A stretch of 7,431 bases of DNA from Acetatifactor sp. (GTDB taxonomy: Bacteria > Bacillota > Clostridia > Lachnospirales > Lachnospiraceae). How positions within the stretch are numbered: position 1 is the stretch's first letter; every line of letters starts with the position of its first letter. Shown here one piece after another: positions 6,218 through 7,431 of this stretch. The stretch covers positions 1 through 7,431 of the forward strand of contig JAILPF010000452.1 of NCBI GenBank assembly GCA_024699575.1. Direction: 5' to 3'. The notes under the pieces are model-generated. The model saw only the letters and a program-made list of their open reading frames with translations. It was not told the DNA's origin and ran no database searches. A program made the position numbers and the translations under genes.

Positions 6218-6247
6218 TAGTATTGGCATAAAATATTGAGGATATAC
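6218..6247 (-). promoter_or_regulatory. Candidate forespore (sigma-F/sigma-G type) promoter of sigG
   Basis: On the minus strand, GTATA (6247-6243) is followed after 18 bp by AATACTA (6224-6218). The sigma-G consensus is approximately TGAATA with CATACTA at 17-18 bp, so the -10 matches 6 of 7. Transcription would start near 6211, about 22 nt before the ATG, leaving room for the ribosome site. Sigma-F and sigma-G promoters overlap in sequence, so which factor acts cannot be decided. The assignment rests on short motifs in AT-rich DNA. Confidence 0.5.
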
Positions 6248-6265
6248 TTAATTGTTGAGAAAAGG

Positions 6266-6294
6266 TCTACAATCACACCTTATTGAAATATGAT
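6266..6294 (+). promoter_or_regulatory. Weak candidate sigma-A promoter for the YlmC/YmxH gene
   Basis: TCTACA (6266-6271) and TATGAT (6289-6294) are 17 bp apart in the 134-bp divergent gap. The -10 is good but the -35 matches only four of six. No convincing sigma-E motif was found here. Confidence 0.35.
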
Positions 6295-6323
6295 ATTAAC
6301 AAAAGTGTTGCGGGGAAAACGCT

Positions 6324-6557
6324 ATGCTCTACTCAGAACTAAAATGTAAGGATGTCATCAACATACGTGATTGCAAAAAGCTTGGCAGAGTTTGCGATTT
6401 GGAATTTGATGAATGCAACGGATGCATCTGTAAAATAATGGTTCCCGGAGAAAGTAAAATTTTGAATTTTTTGAGATGCGATTCGGAGATTTCCATCCCG
6501 TTTTGCGATATTAAACAGATTGGACCCGACATAATTTTGGTTGACATCAAGTGCTGA
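6324..6557 (+). CDS. YlmC/YmxH-family PRC-barrel sporulation protein, cysteine-rich
   Basis: A 77-residue single PRC-barrel domain of the YlmC/YmxH group, small proteins often associated with sporulation whose biochemical role is unknown. Supporting features are the N-terminal SELKCKDVINIRDCKKLGRVCDLEFD layout, a short glycine/cysteine turn (DECNGC, 30-34), the KIMVPG strand and the ending IPFCDIKQIGPDIILVDI (58-75), which closely follows the family pattern of IP..I..IG.D.ILV. Nine cysteines (8, 17, 24, 31, 34, 36, 52, 61, 77) are unusual for such a short protein. GGGGA lies about 7 nt before ATG6324. It is divergent from sigG and 45 bp before nrdR, a position common for this family in Clostridia (from general knowledge). 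Confidence 0.88.
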   Translation: MLYSELKCKDVINIRDCKKLGRVCDLEFDECNGCICKIMVPGESKILNFLRCDSEISIPFCDIKQIGPDIILVDIKC

Positions 6558-6569
6558 CTTAAATATAAT
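6541..6569 (+). promoter_or_regulatory. Consensus sigma-A promoter of nrdR
   Basis: TTGACA (6541-6546), a 17-bp spacer, and TATAAT (6564-6569): a perfect match at optimal spacing. The -35 lies inside the last codons of the preceding gene. Transcription would start near 6576, giving a leader of about 27 nt. No NrdR-box-like palindrome was seen around it. Confidence 0.85.
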
Positions 6570-6602
6570 TATCGTAACGGGATAAGGCAGGAGGTAGCAT
6601 AC

Positions 6603-7052
6603 ATGAAGTGTCCTTTTTGCAGTCATGAGAATACGAGAGTTATAGACTCCAGACCGGCTGAAGATAATAATTCTATCAGACGTAGAAGAGTCTGCGATGA
6701 ATGTGGTAAACGATTCACCACATATGAGAAGATTGAGACAATTCCTCTGATTATTATCAAGAAGGACAATAACAGAGAGACCTTTGACCGCGCTAAAATT
6801 GAGGCGGGAGTACTTCGTGCATGCCATAAGAGACCGGTCAGCGCTCAGCAGATTACCACTCTTGTAGATGAGGTGGAATATGAAGTGTACAATATGGAGG
6901 AGAAAGAGATTCCAAGCCAGATTATCGGTGAGCTTGTGATGAACAAGCTGAAAGATTTGGATGCGGTAGCTTATGTTAGATTTGCGTCTGTTTACCGTGA
7001 ATTTAAAGATATCAATACATTCATGGATGAGTTAAAAAATGTGTTGAAATAG
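6603..7052 (+). CDS. nrdR: Transcriptional repressor NrdR
   Basis: ATP/dATP-sensing repressor of ribonucleotide reductase operons. The 149 residues have the N-terminal zinc ribbon with Cys3, Cys6, Cys31 and Cys34 (MKCPFC and RRRRVCDECGKRFTTYE), followed by an ATP-cone domain (about 49-139) beginning PLIIIKKDNNRETFDRAKIEAGV and containing YVRFASVYREFKD (124-136). Length is standard. AGGAGG lies 8 nt before ATG6603. It has its own consensus promoter and an intrinsic terminator, so it can be transcribed alone, although it lies in the same direction just after the YlmC/YmxH-type gene. Its regulatory targets (nrd operons) are not in the window. Confidence 0.99.
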   Translation: MKCPFCSHENTRVIDSRPAEDNNSIRRRRVCDECGKRFTTYEKIETIPLIIIKKDNNRETFDRAKIEAGVLRACHKRPVSAQQITTLVDEVEYEVYNMEEKEIPSQIIGELVMNKLKDLDAVAYVRFASVYREFKDINTFMDELKNVLK

Positions 7053-7062
7053 TGTAGTATGC

Positions 7063-7090
7063 AAAGCAGCTCGGTGTGAGCTGCTTTTTT
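7063..7090 (+). terminator. Intrinsic terminator of nrdR
   Basis: The 10-bp perfect stem AAAGCAGCTC (7063-7072) with GAGCTGCTTT (7078-7087) has a 5-nt loop, and the T run extends to 7090. It starts 10 bp after the nrdR stop. It lies between convergent genes; in the other direction the stem is followed by only three T, so it is mainly a plus-strand terminator. Confidence 0.92.
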
Positions 7091-7098
7091 ATGTGCAT

Positions 7099-7431
7099 TT
7101 ATTTGTTTGTGTGTGTAAAATGACGGAGCGCGAGCAGGTAAAGAAGACAGAGTAAAAGCTGGCTTGCCAGCATTCCCCAAAGATAACCTTTGATACCAAA
7201 TTTAGGGACGAAAAAAAGTACAAAAGATAGTCTGACTAACAGGCAGCTTACATTCATGAGAAATAGTCTTCCGGCCATGCCCAATCCTTGCAGAATGCTC
7301 GATAATGTGGTGTCAAGATAGATAAACGGGCAGATGAATCCCAAGGTTGTTATAAAGTGACCGGACAGGGTACTGTGAAAAAGAAAATTCCCAATGGTTT
7401 TTCCCATGACAGTAAATCCTAACATGCAGAG
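7099..7431 (-). CDS. SpoVB/MATE-type polysaccharide flippase, C-terminal part (5' end outside window)
   Basis: The open frame runs from the right edge to a TAA at 7101-7099, giving about 110 C-terminal residues; the true start is beyond the window, so ATG7425 should not be taken as the start. The segment contains about three hydrophobic helices. The pattern PFIYLDTTLSSILQGLG, then NVSCLLVRLSFVLFFVPKFGIKGYLWG, then a hydrophobic last helix ending LALRHF, is typical of the C-terminal half of MOP-superfamily exporters such as stage V sporulation protein B and MurJ/Wzx-like lipid-linked sugar flippases. In B. subtilis SpoVB is needed for spore cortex synthesis. It converges on nrdR. Assignment to SpoVB over another polysaccharide transporter is likely but not proven by this fragment. 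Confidence 0.8.
   Translation of the reverse strand, partial: LCMLGFTVMGKTIGNFLFHSTLSGHFITTLGFICPFIYLDTTLSSILQGLGMAGRLFLMNVSCLLVRLSFVLFFVPKFGIKGYLWGMLASQLLLCLLYLLALRHFTHTNK

Noticed and set aside
6240..6273. Sigma-E-like pair (GGATATA and TCTACAAT) upstream of the YlmC/YmxH gene
   Set aside because: The -10 matches 6 of 8 but the spacing of 19 bp is far from the 13-15 bp expected for sigma-E.
6190..6276. N-terminal extension of sigG to ATG6276
   Set aside because: There is no ribosome site in front of it, it would span the candidate promoter, and AAGGAGG sits 7 nt before ATG6189, which yields the family length of 260 residues.
6311..6319. GGGGAAAAC resembling a sigma-F -10 element before the YlmC/YmxH gene
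   Set aside because: It lies only 4 nt before the ATG and would give a leaderless mRNA; it is better explained as the ribosome binding site, and no -35 partner was found.
6339..6827. Minus-strand open frame of 162 codons across the YlmC/YmxH and nrdR genes
   Set aside because: It runs antisense to two clearly recognised genes, has no start signals and resembles no protein family known to me.
1..7431. CRISPR arrays, tRNA or rRNA genes, insertion sequences, phage genes
   Set aside because: No repeat-spacer pattern, RNA gene, transposase-like frame or terminal repeat was seen; nearly all of the window is accounted for by recognised genes and short intergenic gaps.

Overview
The window looks like a chromosomal cell-division and sporulation locus from a spore-forming Clostridia bacterium, most likely Lachnospiraceae. 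This rests on gene content and order (murA, divIB, ftsZ, spoIIGA, sigE, sigG, ylmC/ymxH-type, nrdR) and on protein resemblance. No database search was possible, so the family-level placement is inference.

Layout. Positions 1-1351 hold the 3' part of a MurA gene overlapping a DivIB/FtsQ gene, the end of a peptidoglycan and division cluster. ftsZ (1473-2660) follows a good housekeeping promoter and ends at a strong intrinsic terminator (2676-2704). Next is a two-gene unit, spoIIGA (2803-3618) and sigE (3615-4352), overlapping by ATGA. It is preceded by perfect -35 and -10 hexamers held 21 bp apart, the architecture of a Spo0A-activated spoIIG promoter. Then come an unrecognised small protein gene (4446-4730) and a VanZ-family membrane protein gene (4764-5486). 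sigG (6189-5407) lies on the opposite strand, and its 3' end overlaps vanZ by 80 bp. Divergent from sigG is a cysteine-rich YlmC/YmxH-type PRC-barrel gene (6324-6557). nrdR (6603-7052) has its own consensus sigma-A promoter (TTGACA-17-TATAAT) inside the end of the preceding gene, and ends at an intrinsic terminator (7063-7090). The window closes with the C-terminal part of a convergent SpoVB/MATE-type membrane exporter gene (7099 to the right edge).

How they work together. MurA supplies the committed step of peptidoglycan precursor synthesis, and DivIB and FtsZ build the septum. At sporulation onset Spo0A~P would switch on spoIIGA-sigE. SpoIIGA is the membrane protease that cleaves pro-sigma-E in the mother cell, and sigma-G is the late forespore factor. 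YlmC/YmxH and SpoVB-type proteins are often sporulation-associated. NrdR is a ribonucleotide reductase repressor and a common neighbour in these clusters.

The main surprise is the inverted sigG with two extra genes between it and sigE. I see no terminator between sigE and sigG, so transcription from the spoIIGA-sigE side could run antisense into sigG. I did not find convincing evidence for an entirely new system. The items of most value are regulatory architecture, three start-codon decisions, the unknown 4446-4730 gene and the cysteine-rich PRC-barrel protein.
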